DNA of 64,000 bases from DATAWK01 sp036267255 (GTDB lineage Bacteria; Acidobacteriota; Terriglobia; Terriglobales; Acidobacteriaceae), in contig DATAWK010000053.1 in the NCBI GenBank assembly GCA_036267255.1, positions 186,001-250,000 on the forward strand, read 5' to 3'. Positions within the stretch are counted from its first letter, which is position 1. Each line of letters begins with the position of its first letter. Position numbers and translations under genes: made by a program. Under the pieces are notes generated by a model. That model worked only from the letters and a program-made list of their open reading frames with translations. It was not told where the DNA came from and did not search any database. Of the stretch, positions 17,423 through 26,160 are shown in pieces.

Positions 17423-18808
17423 ATGGAGTTGAAAGGCAAACGAGTTTTGGTGGTTGGGCTGGGCAAGTCCGGCCTGGCGGCGGCATTGTTTCTGCGCAAG
17501 CGCGGAGCGCAGGTTACTGTCTCCGATGTCCGCAGTGCCGAAGCCCTGGCGAAGGAAATTCCCACGCTGCTGGATGCCGGGATTATGGTGGAGGCGGGCG
17601 GACACGGGTTGCTGACCTTCCGCCGGCAAGACCTGATTGTGATGAGTCCCGGAGTTTCGCCGGATACTCCGGAGCTGAAGCAGGTAGGCAGCTTTGGGTT
17701 GCCGATTCTGGGCGAGCTGGAGCTGGCCACGCGTTTTCTGCAGGGACCAATCCTGGCGATCACCGGATCGAACGGCAAGACAACGACCACGACGCTTGTG
17801 GGTGAAATTCTGCGCGCCGGCGGCAACCCGGCTTTGGTTGGCGGCAACATCGGGGTGCCGGTCATCTCGCTGGTGGAGTTGAGTCAGCCGGAAGGTTGGA
17901 ATGTTCTCGAAGTCTCCAGCTTTCAACTGGAAACCATCATCAATTTTCATCCGCGCATTGCCGTGCTGCTGAACATTACACCCGACCATCTGGATCGTCA
18001 TGGCTCGATGGAAAATTACGTTGCTGCCAAAGAGCGCATCTTCGCCAACCAGATGGCAGGGGATTGGCTCGTGTTGAATGCTGAAGATGAGCATGCGCAA
18101 CACGCCGCAGCCCGCGCCAGGAGCCAGGTTTTCTGGTTCAGCGCCAAACGTGCCGTGCGCCAGGGAGCTTTTGTATATCAGGACGCGGTCGTTTTCCGCG
18201 CCTCCGAGCAAGCTGCCGTGGAGCCGGTTCTGCCGTTGACGGAGATTCCGCTGAAGGGTGCGCATAACGTGGAGAATGTGCTGGCTGCGGTCTGTGCAAC
18301 GCGTCTGGCAGGCGTGCCTGCGGAAACGATTCGTTCCGCAATCGCAAACTTCCGTGCCGTCGAACATCGCATGGAATTTGTTGCCAGCGTTCATGGCGTG
18401 GACTATTACAACGACTCCAAGGCGACCAATGTGGACGCGGCGGCAAAGGCCATCGCATCGTTTGCCGGAGGCATTCACCTGATTCTTGGCGGCAAGGACA
18501 AACAATCCGACTACTCGTTGCTGAAGCCGCTTCTCGTCGAGCGCGTGCGCGCCGTTTACACCATTGGCGCCGCTGCGGAAAAAATAGTGCAGCAGATTGC
18601 CGGCACGGTACCCATCCACGACTGTGGGACCCTGGAGCATGCCGTGGAAACAGCCACAGCCCATGCAAAGGCAGGGGAGGTTGTTTTGCTTGCGCCCGCG
18701 TGTTCGAGCTTTGACCAGTTTGAGAATTATGAGCACCGTGGCCGCGTTTTCAAGCAGCGGGTGCTGGCGCTCGAAGGTGTGCAAACATGGCAAAACGTGT
18801 CGGCGTAG
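17423..18808 (+). CDS. murD: UDP-N-acetylmuramoyl-L-alanine--D-glutamate ligase
   Basis: Adds D-Glu (supplied by MurI, also in this window) to UDP-MurNAc-L-Ala. The 461-residue Mur ligase has an N-terminal Rossmann-like domain (VLVVGLGKSGLA), the central ATPase with GSNGKTTTT at about 115-123, NITPDHLDRHGSM, and the C-terminal domain with HRMEFV, YNDSKATN and LSPACSSFDQF-like LAPACSSFDQF. ATG 17423 gives MELKGKRVLV; an in-frame TTG at 17411 is less likely. It overlaps ftsW by 22 bases. Confidence 0.96.
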   Translation: MELKGKRVLVVGLGKSGLAAALFLRKRGAQVTVSDVRSAEALAKEIPTLLDAGIMVEAGGHGLLTFRRQDLIVMSPGVSPDTPELKQVGSFGLPILGELELATRFLQGPILAITGSNGKTTTTTLVGEILRAGGNPALVGGNIGVPVISLVELSQPEGWNVLEVSSFQLETIINFHPRIAVLLNITPDHLDRHGSMENYVAAKERIFANQMAGDWLVLNAEDEHAQHAAARARSQVFWFSAKRAVRQGAFVYQDAVVFRASEQAAVEPVLPLTEIPLKGAHNVENVLAAVCATRLAGVPAETIRSAIANFRAVEHRMEFVASVHGVDYYNDSKATNVDAAAKAIASFAGGIHLILGGKDKQSDYSLLKPLLVERVRAVYTIGAAAEKIVQQIAGTVPIHDCGTLEHAVETATAHAKAGEVVLLAPACSSFDQFENYEHRGRVFKQRVLALEGVQTWQNVSA

Positions 18809-19878
18809 ACAAGTGGCTCTTTGGCGTCACGCTGCTGATGGTGCTGTTCGGCCTGGTCATGATCTTCAGTGCTTCGGCGGTGATGGCCAAGGCGCGGTAT
18901 GGTTCGCCTTACACATTTGTGATACGCCAGGCAATCATGGCCGTATTCGGGCTGCTGGCGCTCGCTATCCTGATGCGCGTGGATTATCGCAAATGGAACC
19001 GTTCCAATGTGGTCTTTCCTGCAGTCGGCATCACGACACTGCTGTTGCTGGCCGCCTTTGCCATGCACGATTCGCATCACACGCACCGCTGGATACGTTT
19101 TGGATTGCTCAGCTTTCAGCCCTCTGAGATTGCCAAGCCCGTGCTGGTGCTTTTTCTCGCGTGGTTTTTGCAAAATCGCGTGGGCCGTTTGGATGACTGG
19201 CGACGCTCCTTGCTGCCAGCGGCTCTGCCCAGCCTGCTCTTTATTGCATTGATCCTCAAAGAGCCCGATCTGGGCACGGCGATGGTTTGCGCTGCCGTAA
19301 CTGCCTTAATGCTCTATCTGGCAGGCGCAAAGATGCGCTATCTCTTCTATGCATTGCTGGCCGCCTCACCGGTTCTCTATTACATGCTCTTCCATGTTGC
19401 CTGGCGGCGCGCGCGTATGGTGGCGTTTCTCAATCCGGAAGCCGATCCGAGAGGCACGGGCTTTCACATCTTGCAATCTCTCATTGCTGTCGGTACGGGC
19501 GGCATCCATGGGCTGGGCTTGATGGAAGGCCGCCAGAAACTTTTCTATCTGCCGGAGCCGCACACGGATTTTATTTTTGCGAATATAGCCGAGGAACTGG
19601 GGCTGATGGGTGCGCTCTTTGTTCTGAGCATGTTTGTCGTTCTCGGCTATCGTGGCCTGCGTGCGGCGGTTCTGTCGACCGATCCTTTCGCGCGTTTCCT
19701 GGCGTTCGGCATCACGGCCACGATTCTGATTCAGGCCTTTTTTAATATCAGCGTGGTTTTGGCGCTGGTGCCAACCAAAGGAATCGCGCTCCCGTTTATT
19801 TCCGCCGGCGGGACGTCGCTGTTTTTCATGCTTGCAAGTATCGGTGTGCTCTTAAATATCACGCGGGAGATTGATTGA
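18787..19878 (+). CDS. ftsW: Lipid II polymerase / division protein FtsW (SEDS family)
   Basis: SEDS glycosyltransferase of the divisome. It has 363 residues and about ten transmembrane helices. Conserved motifs include MIFSASA in the first helix, the HTHRWIRFG loop followed by FQPSEIAKP, KEPDLGTA, the catalytic-loop region and the C-terminal PTKGIALPFISAGGTS. A position between murD and murG is standard for ftsW rather than rodA. It starts inside murD (22-base overlap) and its stop overlaps the murG start (TTGA). Confidence 0.95.
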   Translation: MAKRVGVDKWLFGVTLLMVLFGLVMIFSASAVMAKARYGSPYTFVIRQAIMAVFGLLALAILMRVDYRKWNRSNVVFPAVGITTLLLLAAFAMHDSHHTHRWIRFGLLSFQPSEIAKPVLVLFLAWFLQNRVGRLDDWRRSLLPAALPSLLFIALILKEPDLGTAMVCAAVTALMLYLAGAKMRYLFYALLAASPVLYYMLFHVAWRRARMVAFLNPEADPRGTGFHILQSLIAVGTGGIHGLGLMEGRQKLFYLPEPHTDFIFANIAEELGLMGALFVLSMFVVLGYRGLRAAVLSTDPFARFLAFGITATILIQAFFNISVVLALVPTKGIALPFISAGGTSLFFMLASIGVLLNITREID

Positions 19879-20996
19879 CCGCAATGGCTGAACTGACGCC
19901 CGACGCGACGCATCCGGAACGTTTGCGGGTTCTGATTGCGGGTGGCGGGACCGGCGGCCATGTGATTCCCGCGCTCGCGATTGCCCACGAGCTGGTTGCG
20001 CAATACAACGCAGAGGTTCGTTTCATCGGGACCGCACGCGGCATGGAGACACGACTGGTTCCTGCTGCGGGATTTCCATTGGATCTGGTGCAGGTGGGCC
20101 AGCTCAACAGTGTTTCGTTCGGGACGCGCGTGCGCACCGTCGCTCGATTGCCTGTTGGATTGCTCACATGCATGCGCCTGCTACGGAATTTTCGCCCACA
20201 CGCGGTATTGGGTGTGGGTGGGTATGCTTCCGGCCCTGCGATGCTGGCCGCTATCCTGACCGGCATACCGCGCGTGGCCTTTGAACCCAATGCCGTTCCC
20301 GGCATGGCCAATCGCTGGATAGGCCGCAGAGTGCAGGCTGCCGCCGTCAATTTTGCCGCTACGGCGCGGTATTTTCACAATGCAACGGTGACGGGCATCC
20401 CTGTGCGTCCTGAGTTTTTTTCGCTTGCTCCGCGCGAGCCAGACGCATCGCCGCATCTGCTGGTCTTTGGCGGCAGTCAGGGAGCGCGCATGCTGAACAC
20501 AGCCATGCCGCAGATTGTTGCTCCGTTATTGCAGGCCATTCCCCGTCTGACGATTCTGCATCAATGCGGCGCGAAGCATTTGGAATCCACACAATTGGCG
20601 TACGAACAAAGTGGTGCATCCAGCGCGTGCTGGCGGGTACGCGAATTTCTCGACGACATGCCGCAGCAGATTGGCGCTGCGAGCCTGGTGCTCTGCCGCA
20701 GCGGAGCCAGCACCGTTGCAGAGCTGGCGGCTGCGGCGCGGCCATCGTTGCTGGTTCCGTTTCCGCAGGCTGCCGATGACCACCAGCGCCACAATGCCGA
20801 GATGCTCGTGCAGGCCAAGGCCGCGGAGATGTTGCTGCAAGCCAATTTAACGCCGAAGAATTTACTGGATCGACTCACAGCGCTGCTGGGCAGCCCGGAG
20901 CGTTTAGCAGCGATGGGTCGTCAGGCGCGCACGCTGGCGCATCCGGATGCGGCTCTGCAGATTGCACGCATGCTGAAAAAATTGCAGCCTGCTTGA
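19875..20996 (+). CDS. murG: Lipid II synthase (UDP-GlcNAc transferase MurG)
   Basis: Transfers GlcNAc to lipid I on the inner face of the membrane. The 373-residue GT-B enzyme has the glycine-rich loop GGGTGGH at 23-29, GVGGYASGPA, FEPNAVPG, VFGGSQGARMLN, RSGASTVAEL and DDHQRHNAEML. The TTG start at 19875 overlaps the ftsW stop and is five bases after GGGAG (19865-19869); ATG 19884 is possible but poorly spaced. The stop codon is embedded in a strong bidirectional terminator. Confidence 0.95.
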   Translation: MTAMAELTPDATHPERLRVLIAGGGTGGHVIPALAIAHELVAQYNAEVRFIGTARGMETRLVPAAGFPLDLVQVGQLNSVSFGTRVRTVARLPVGLLTCMRLLRNFRPHAVLGVGGYASGPAMLAAILTGIPRVAFEPNAVPGMANRWIGRRVQAAAVNFAATARYFHNATVTGIPVRPEFFSLAPREPDASPHLLVFGGSQGARMLNTAMPQIVAPLLQAIPRLTILHQCGAKHLESTQLAYEQSGASSACWRVREFLDDMPQQIGAASLVLCRSGASTVAELAAAARPSLLVPFPQAADDHQRHNAEMLVQAKAAEMLLQANLTPKNLLDRLTALLGSPERLAAMGRQARTLAHPDAALQIARMLKKLQPA

Positions 20997-21014
20997 AAGC
21001 AGGCTGCAATTTTT
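20977..21014. terminator. Bidirectional rho-independent terminator shared by murG and the Gly-rich gene
   Basis: An 18-bp perfect inverted repeat (20977-20994 and 20997-21014) has A5 on the left and T5 on the right, so it reads as stem plus U-tract on both strands. The GC-rich core is GCAGCCTGC. It contains the murG stop codon (20994-20996) and lies 22 bases past the stop of the convergent gene ending at 21037. Confidence 0.9.
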
Positions 21015-21036
21015 GGAAAAGAAGCAGGTTCAGGAA

Positions 21037-21927
21037 TTAGCGGTGTCCGCCGCCACCATGTCCACCACCACCGCCGCCGTGGAATCCGCCGCCGCCACCA
21101 CCATGGAAGCCGCCACCACCACCACCACCGTGGAATCCACCACCGCCACCGCTACTGCGATAGCTGCCGCCGCCGCGATAGGCAGAGGAGGCACGTTGCC
21201 CGCCATAGCTGTTGCCGCGATATGCGGAGCTGCCACCATAACTACGCTGTCCGTAGCCTGAGGATGCATAATTGCGCGCCTGGTTGTAGCTGCGCATCTG
21301 GTTGCCACCGTAGCTTCTGTAGCCGCTATTGGAGCGGAAGCTGTTGCCGCTGTAGCCACGCGACCCACTATATCCACGCGACCCGTTGTAGCCACGCGAC
21401 CCGTTGTATCCACGTGCTGCACCATAGCCTCGGCCGGAATTAAAGGCTCCCGCTCGTGCGCCGCTGTACGTGTTGTGAACACGGCCGTAATTGATGCGAT
21501 TGATGTTCCTGTTGTTGTAATACGCGCCGTGGTTCCAATAGCCACCGTAGAAGCCGTGGCCGTAGTAGCCACCACCGTAGTTCAGGCCGCCGTACCAGCC
21601 GACTCTCCGGCCCCAATATCCTGGGTACCAGTTATAGAAACCACCGTAGAAGCCCCAGTATCCGGGTGTCCAAAGCGCGCCAATATAAGGCGGCAGCGTC
21701 CAAACGCCGGGATACCAAACATATCCACCATCGGCATAGCCGTAATATCCGGGGGTCCAGAGGTAACCATCACCGGGACACGGAGGCTGATAGTATGCGT
21801 TGACGGGAAACACTGGCGGCGCGATGCCCACAGAGACAAATACGCCGGCATGCGCGGACATCGGCATGAAGAGTATCGGAACGCATAGTACAGACACTGC
21901 CAAAATCAGGGAACGAAGGGTACGCAT
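21037..21927 (-). CDS. Secreted Gly/Tyr-rich protein with WXXGXW repeats
   Basis: The 296-residue protein has a signal peptide (about 1-27, ending SAHA). A Tyr/Trp region follows (about 45-130) with repeated WTPGYY, WYPGVW, WTPGYW and WYPGYW, which matches the WXXGXW (YXWGXW) repeat family. Next come a Ser/Gly/Arg/Tyr-rich middle with tandem GY(N/S)GSR units, and a Gly/His tail of GGGGGFHGG runs. AAAGG precedes ATG 21927. It is probably periplasmic or surface exposed and largely disordered; function unknown. It points against the division genes on either side and splits murG from murC. Confidence 0.8.
   Translation of the reverse strand: MRTLRSLILAVSVLCVPILFMPMSAHAGVFVSVGIAPPVFPVNAYYQPPCPGDGYLWTPGYYGYADGGYVWYPGVWTLPPYIGALWTPGYWGFYGGFYNWYPGYWGRRVGWYGGLNYGGGYYGHGFYGGYWNHGAYYNNRNINRINYGRVHNTYSGARAGAFNSGRGYGAARGYNGSRGYNGSRGYSGSRGYSGNSFRSNSGYRSYGGNQMRSYNQARNYASSGYGQRSYGGSSAYRGNSYGGQRASSAYRGGGSYRSSGGGGGFHGGGGGGGFHGGGGGGFHGGGGGGHGGGGHR
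21351..21414 (-). repeat. 18-bp tandem repeat inside the Gly-rich gene
   Basis: Three full 18-base units (21351-21368, 21369-21386, 21387-21404) and a partial fourth encode GY(N/S)GSR. Units differ at a few bases. Copy number may vary between strains (inference). Confidence 0.8.
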
Positions 21928-22204
21928 AACGTACCTTTCTTGATCTCACTCCTTGGTATCCACTACCGCTTTGTGGCTTCCGGGATGAGATGCCTGGGAG
22001 TACCGGAGTGGCAACCTTGGGAGGTTTGCTGCTTCCCGTCTCTCACAGTAGTATGAACGCAAATTTAACAAAAGAGTTGTGGCCATTTGTGCACAGAAGC
22101 AGACATATTTTCTTTGCCCCCAGAGCCCTTGATTTTCAACGTTTTCCACCATCCGAGAACGATCATCCTCCAAGCAGGCTGGTAAAGTAAGGCCAGGAAA
22201 CCTG

Positions 22205-23614
22205 ATGTTTGTCCGCTCCCAGCACGTACACTTCATTGGTATTGGCGGTATCGGCATGAGCGGTATCGCGGAAATCCTGTGCAACATGGGATTTCCAGTC
22301 TCCGGCTCTGACCTGAAACGCTCGGCCATTACAGATCGTTTGGCCAGCCTTGGCGCCACAATTTACGAAGGCCACGCCGCAGCCAATATCGCCGGGGCCG
22401 ATGTCGTTGTCACTACCTCCGCTCTGAGCAGTCAAAATCCTGAAGTGGTAGCGGCTCGTCAACATCACATCCCCATCATTCAGCGTGCGGAGATGCTGGC
22501 AGAATTGATGCGGTTGAAATATGGCGTAGCTGTCGCCGGTATGCATGGCAAGACCACAACGACGTCGATGATCGCTGCAGTCCTGGCGGCGGGCGAACTG
22601 GATCCAACCGTAGTGGTTGGTGGACGCGTGGACGCCATGGGTTCCAATGCGCGGCTCGGCAGCTCCGAGTATCTGGTCGCCGAAGCCGATGAAAGCGACC
22701 GTTCGTTTCTGAAGCTCTCACCCATTCTGGCCGTAGTCACGAATCTGGATCGTGAGCACATGGATTGTTATCGCGACATGGAAGACGTCGAGGATGCCTT
22801 TGTGGAGTTCATGGACAAGGTGCCCTTTTACGGGGCCTCGACTGTTTGTCTGGACGATCCGATGCTGGCAACCATTTTGCCTCGTGTCCGCCGCCGCATT
22901 CATACCTACGGCATGACATCGCAGGCGGACTTTCATTTGCAGCCGATACCCTCGACGAAATCTGCAGCATCCTCCGGTGGCCAAAGGCCGGACGGCGTCG
23001 CCCATTTTTATGTCCTCCATGCCGGTCAGAGGCTTGGCCCATTCGCGCTGCACGTTCCCGGCGTACATAACCTGCGCAATGCGACGGCGGCTGTCGCCAT
23101 CGGGCTGCAATTAGGAATTGACGCAGAAAAGATTGCAGCCGGACTGGCAGCGTTCAGCGGTGTTGACCGGCGATTCCAGCAGAAAGGAGTCGTAGGAGGC
23201 GTAACGGTCGTCGACGATTACGGCCATCATCCCACGGAGATACGCGCCACGCTGGCCGCAGCGCGCGAATGTGGTTTCCGCCGCATCCTGGTGCTCTTTC
23301 AGCCGCATCGCTACAGCCGGACACGCGATCTTCTGGAAGCCTTCCGCGATTGCTTTCACGACGCAGATCAGGTCTGGATTCTGGATATTTACGCGGCCAG
23401 TGAAGAACCGATTCCCGGTGTGAATGCTCCGGCGCTGGTGGCCGCAATCGACCGTGAGAGCGTGCGCTATGCCGCATCGTTTCAGGACGCCGTGCAACAG
23501 GTTGTGGAGACGGCCGCTCCCGGCGATCTGATCCTGACACTGGGTGCGGGAAACATCCTGCAGGCTGCTCCGATGGTGTTGGAAGCACTTGGCCAGCGAG
23601 CTCTCCAGACCTGA
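22205..23614 (+). CDS. murC: UDP-N-acetylmuramate--L-alanine ligase
   Basis: First amino acid addition in peptidoglycan precursor synthesis. The 469-residue Mur ligase has HFIGIGGIGMSGIAEIL at the start, ATPase loop GMHGKTTTT at 112-120, EADESDRSF, NLDREHMD, DDYGHHPTEI and FQPHRYSRT. ATG 22205 is preceded by AGGAAA. The 277-base upstream gap (divergent with the Gly-rich gene) should hold its promoter; I could not choose a clear one. murB, which often follows murC, is absent; ftsQ comes directly after. Confidence 0.96.
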   Translation: MFVRSQHVHFIGIGGIGMSGIAEILCNMGFPVSGSDLKRSAITDRLASLGATIYEGHAAANIAGADVVVTTSALSSQNPEVVAARQHHIPIIQRAEMLAELMRLKYGVAVAGMHGKTTTTSMIAAVLAAGELDPTVVVGGRVDAMGSNARLGSSEYLVAEADESDRSFLKLSPILAVVTNLDREHMDCYRDMEDVEDAFVEFMDKVPFYGASTVCLDDPMLATILPRVRRRIHTYGMTSQADFHLQPIPSTKSAASSGGQRPDGVAHFYVLHAGQRLGPFALHVPGVHNLRNATAAVAIGLQLGIDAEKIAAGLAAFSGVDRRFQQKGVVGGVTVVDDYGHHPTEIRATLAAARECGFRRILVLFQPHRYSRTRDLLEAFRDCFHDADQVWILDIYAASEEPIPGVNAPALVAAIDRESVRYAASFQDAVQQVVETAAPGDLILTLGAGNILQAAPMVLEALGQRALQT

Positions 23615-23622
23615 GCGGTTGC

Positions 23623-24804
23623 ATGGCAGAGCGGTTTTTTCCTGAAAAAGATGGTAAAAGCCCTAAAAAAACGGGTAACATTCGGAATGGCGACCTTCAC
23701 GGCCTGGTAGCGGGCGTGCGTAAAAACAAAGGACTCAACGACCAATCGACTGTGCTGCTCGATGACGAGTTGCAAGCGCCTCCGTATCTCTCGAAGAATT
23801 CCGAATTTTCTTCCGGTAGCCGTCCCGACGATTTTGCTGATATTGAGGAGGCGCGATTTCTGCGTGCCAGAAACCGCGTTCCCGTGCGTCGTCGCTTGGC
23901 GCAGCGCAGCAATTTTCGCCGCTGGGTGCGCCTTGGCATCATCGCGCTGGCGCTGGCAGTCCTGTGTGGGCTGGGTTGGGAAGTAAGGAACTTTCTGCGT
24001 CACGATGCGCATTTTCTTCTTACCTCGACTGCTGCAATTCAATTGCAAGGGAACCAGATCGTGACGCGCCCGGAAGTGATCACTGCTTTTACCAAGGACA
24101 TTGGGCACAGCATTTTCGTTATACCGCTGGAGGCGCGCCGCGCGGAGATTCAAACGATTCCCTGGGTGAGAAGCGCAACGGTCATGCGCTTGTGGCCGAA
24201 TCGGTTGAGGGTTGCGATTCAGGAACGCACGCCCGTGGCGTACATGCGTGACGGCAATACCATCCGCATGCTGGACGCCGATGGCGTTTTGTTGGATATG
24301 CCACCGGGCGCCATGCAGCACAACTCGTTCCCTGTAGTTACGGGCATCACGGCCAACGATCCTGTTTCTACACGAATGGCGAAGATGCGCCTGTACCAGC
24401 AATTCATGGCAGCGCTGGATGCCGGCGGCGGAAAATTTTCGCAGACCGTGAGCGAGGTGAATGTTTCGGATCCGGAAGACATGCGCGCCATGATCACCGA
24501 TGGTTCAAGCGAGATTCTGGTGCATTTTGGCGACAGCGATTTTCTGGCGCGTTACCAGAGCTTTGCCACACACCGCGCGGAATGGCTGCGGCAGTATCCG
24601 CGACTGGCGTCCGTCGATATGCGTTACGGCCGGCAGGTCGTGCTGGACATGGCTTCGGGAGACGCTGCCGGACAGAGCTCGACGCAGAATGCTTCCGGGA
24701 CCAGCAATTCTGCCGGCGGTGCAGGAACAGGGAAGACGATGAATCCGACGAGAAACACGGCGAAGCATACGCACGCAACCAGGGGTAGAAAGGCCGGGCA
24801 CTGA
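23623..24804 (+). CDS. ftsQ: Cell division protein FtsQ (POTRA domain)
   Basis: Single-pass divisome scaffold linked with FtsB/FtsL. It has 393 residues: a long charged cytoplasmic N-terminus (about 1-100, with a Lys-rich PEKDGKSPKKTG stretch), a transmembrane helix at about 101-121, then a POTRA domain (about 130-200, ending in WVRSATVMRLWPNRLRVAIQ) and the FtsQ beta domain. A Thr/Ser/Gly-rich tail ends in a basic stretch. The cytoplasmic part is longer than in E. coli. The stop overlaps the ftsA start (TGATG). Confidence 0.9.
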   Translation: MAERFFPEKDGKSPKKTGNIRNGDLHGLVAGVRKNKGLNDQSTVLLDDELQAPPYLSKNSEFSSGSRPDDFADIEEARFLRARNRVPVRRRLAQRSNFRRWVRLGIIALALAVLCGLGWEVRNFLRHDAHFLLTSTAAIQLQGNQIVTRPEVITAFTKDIGHSIFVIPLEARRAEIQTIPWVRSATVMRLWPNRLRVAIQERTPVAYMRDGNTIRMLDADGVLLDMPPGAMQHNSFPVVTGITANDPVSTRMAKMRLYQQFMAALDAGGGKFSQTVSEVNVSDPEDMRAMITDGSSEILVHFGDSDFLARYQSFATHRAEWLRQYPRLASVDMRYGRQVVLDMASGDAAGQSSTQNASGTSNSAGGAGTGKTMNPTRNTAKHTHATRGRKAGH

Positions 24805-26021
24805 TGGCGCAACAGCAGGAATCCCTTCTGGTCGTGCTGGATGCAGGGAACGCGAAGATCCGCGTCCTGGTGGCCGACCTGCAGGATGGCGCCGTGCGTT
24901 ATCGTGCGCATGCTGTCGTGGAAGCGCGAGGTATGCGGCGTGGTCTGATCGCGGATCTGCAACCGGCAGCCCAGTCCTTTGACGAAGCGTTCAAGAAGGC
25001 AGAAGGCGTCTCCGGCTGCATGATTGCCAGTGCCGCTGTCGGCATCGGCGGCTCGCATGTACGTGGGTTTTCCAGCCGGGGCGGTATCCTGCTGGGCAAT
25101 CGCATGCGCGAGATCACGCGAGATGATGTTCGGGCTGCGGTTGAGCGGGCACGCTCCGTCCAGTTGCCATCCGATCGCACGATCGTGCATCTGCTGCCGC
25201 AGGAATTTCTGGTCGACGAGCAAGGCGGCATTCACAATCCAGCCGGCATGGTCGGCAGCACTCTGGAGGTGAATCTGCAGATCGTCACCTGCCTGATGAG
25301 CGCCATGCAGAGTGTCGTCACCTGTATGAACCGCGCGGGCGTTGAAGCTACCGACACTGTTTTTGAAGCGATTGCCGCGGCAGAAGCGGTGCTGTCAGCC
25401 GATGAACGGGAGCTCGGCGTCTGCGTCATCGACATTGGCGCGGCTTCTACGGAGCTGGTCGTTCTATTTGAAGGCGCCGTCGTACATACGGCGTCGTTAC
25501 CTATTGGGGGCGACCACTTCACAAACGATCTCGCTGTGGTGTTACGAACATCTCTGGCAGAGGCCGAGTATCTGAAGTGCCAGTTTGGCCATGCCATCGT
25601 CACGGCTGTTTCGCAGACGCACGAAATTGATGTGCAAGGGCTGGATGCAAATGCGTCACGACGTGTGCCGCTGCGTTTTCTCTGCGAGATCCTGGAGCCG
25701 CGAGCACGCGAACTCTTCCAGATGGTCCGGGACAATCTGCGCCAGGGCGGCGTGCTGGAGGCACTTGGCACCGGCGCTGTTCTGACCGGTGGCGGGGCCA
25801 AGTTGGCCGGCCTGCTGGACCATGCCGAGAGTCTTCTGCGGGTGCCTTCGCGTGTCGGTTCTCCAGTGCCGCTTTCGCGGATGCCGCATTCGCTGATCGA
25901 TCCGGAATTTGCGACCGCCGTTGGTCTGCTGCTCTACAGCCATCGTGCGCGACAGCAGCGCGCGGGGCAGGATGCAGGATTGCGCGCCAAGATACGGTCA
26001 ATCGTGGGTGGCAGTGTATGA
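24804..26021 (+). CDS. ftsA: Cell division protein FtsA
   Basis: Actin-like membrane tether for FtsZ. The 405-residue protein has the phosphate-1 motif VLDAGNAKIRVLV, the SHVRGFSS and 1C domain region, phosphate-2 VIDIGAASTELVV, and the adenosine motif GTGAVLTGGGAKLAG. The C-terminal residues (RAKIRSIVGGSV) are a short amphipathic end. The phosphate-1 loop reads DAGNAKIR rather than the usual DIGTSKI, a variant worth noting. It is coupled to ftsQ through TGATG. Confidence 0.93.
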   Translation: MAQQQESLLVVLDAGNAKIRVLVADLQDGAVRYRAHAVVEARGMRRGLIADLQPAAQSFDEAFKKAEGVSGCMIASAAVGIGGSHVRGFSSRGGILLGNRMREITRDDVRAAVERARSVQLPSDRTIVHLLPQEFLVDEQGGIHNPAGMVGSTLEVNLQIVTCLMSAMQSVVTCMNRAGVEATDTVFEAIAAAEAVLSADERELGVCVIDIGAASTELVVLFEGAVVHTASLPIGGDHFTNDLAVVLRTSLAEAEYLKCQFGHAIVTAVSQTHEIDVQGLDANASRRVPLRFLCEILEPRARELFQMVRDNLRQGGVLEALGTGAVLTGGGAKLAGLLDHAESLLRVPSRVGSPVPLSRMPHSLIDPEFATAVGLLLYSHRARQQRAGQDAGLRAKIRSIVGGSV

Positions 26022-26160
26022 AATCGCCGGTGGCAGTCGGGCAACTCGTCAGCGGCAGCGCGGCAACGGATGGACGACAGTCTGGCAGCTAACTGAAAAG
26101 GGAACGCCCGGCGCGTCCGGGCATAGCGAACGACAACACAGCATCGAGGAGTTGAAAATT

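Noticed and set aside
17321..18793. 490-residue open frame on - strand opposite murD
   Set aside because: Antisense shadow of murD, without any family motif.
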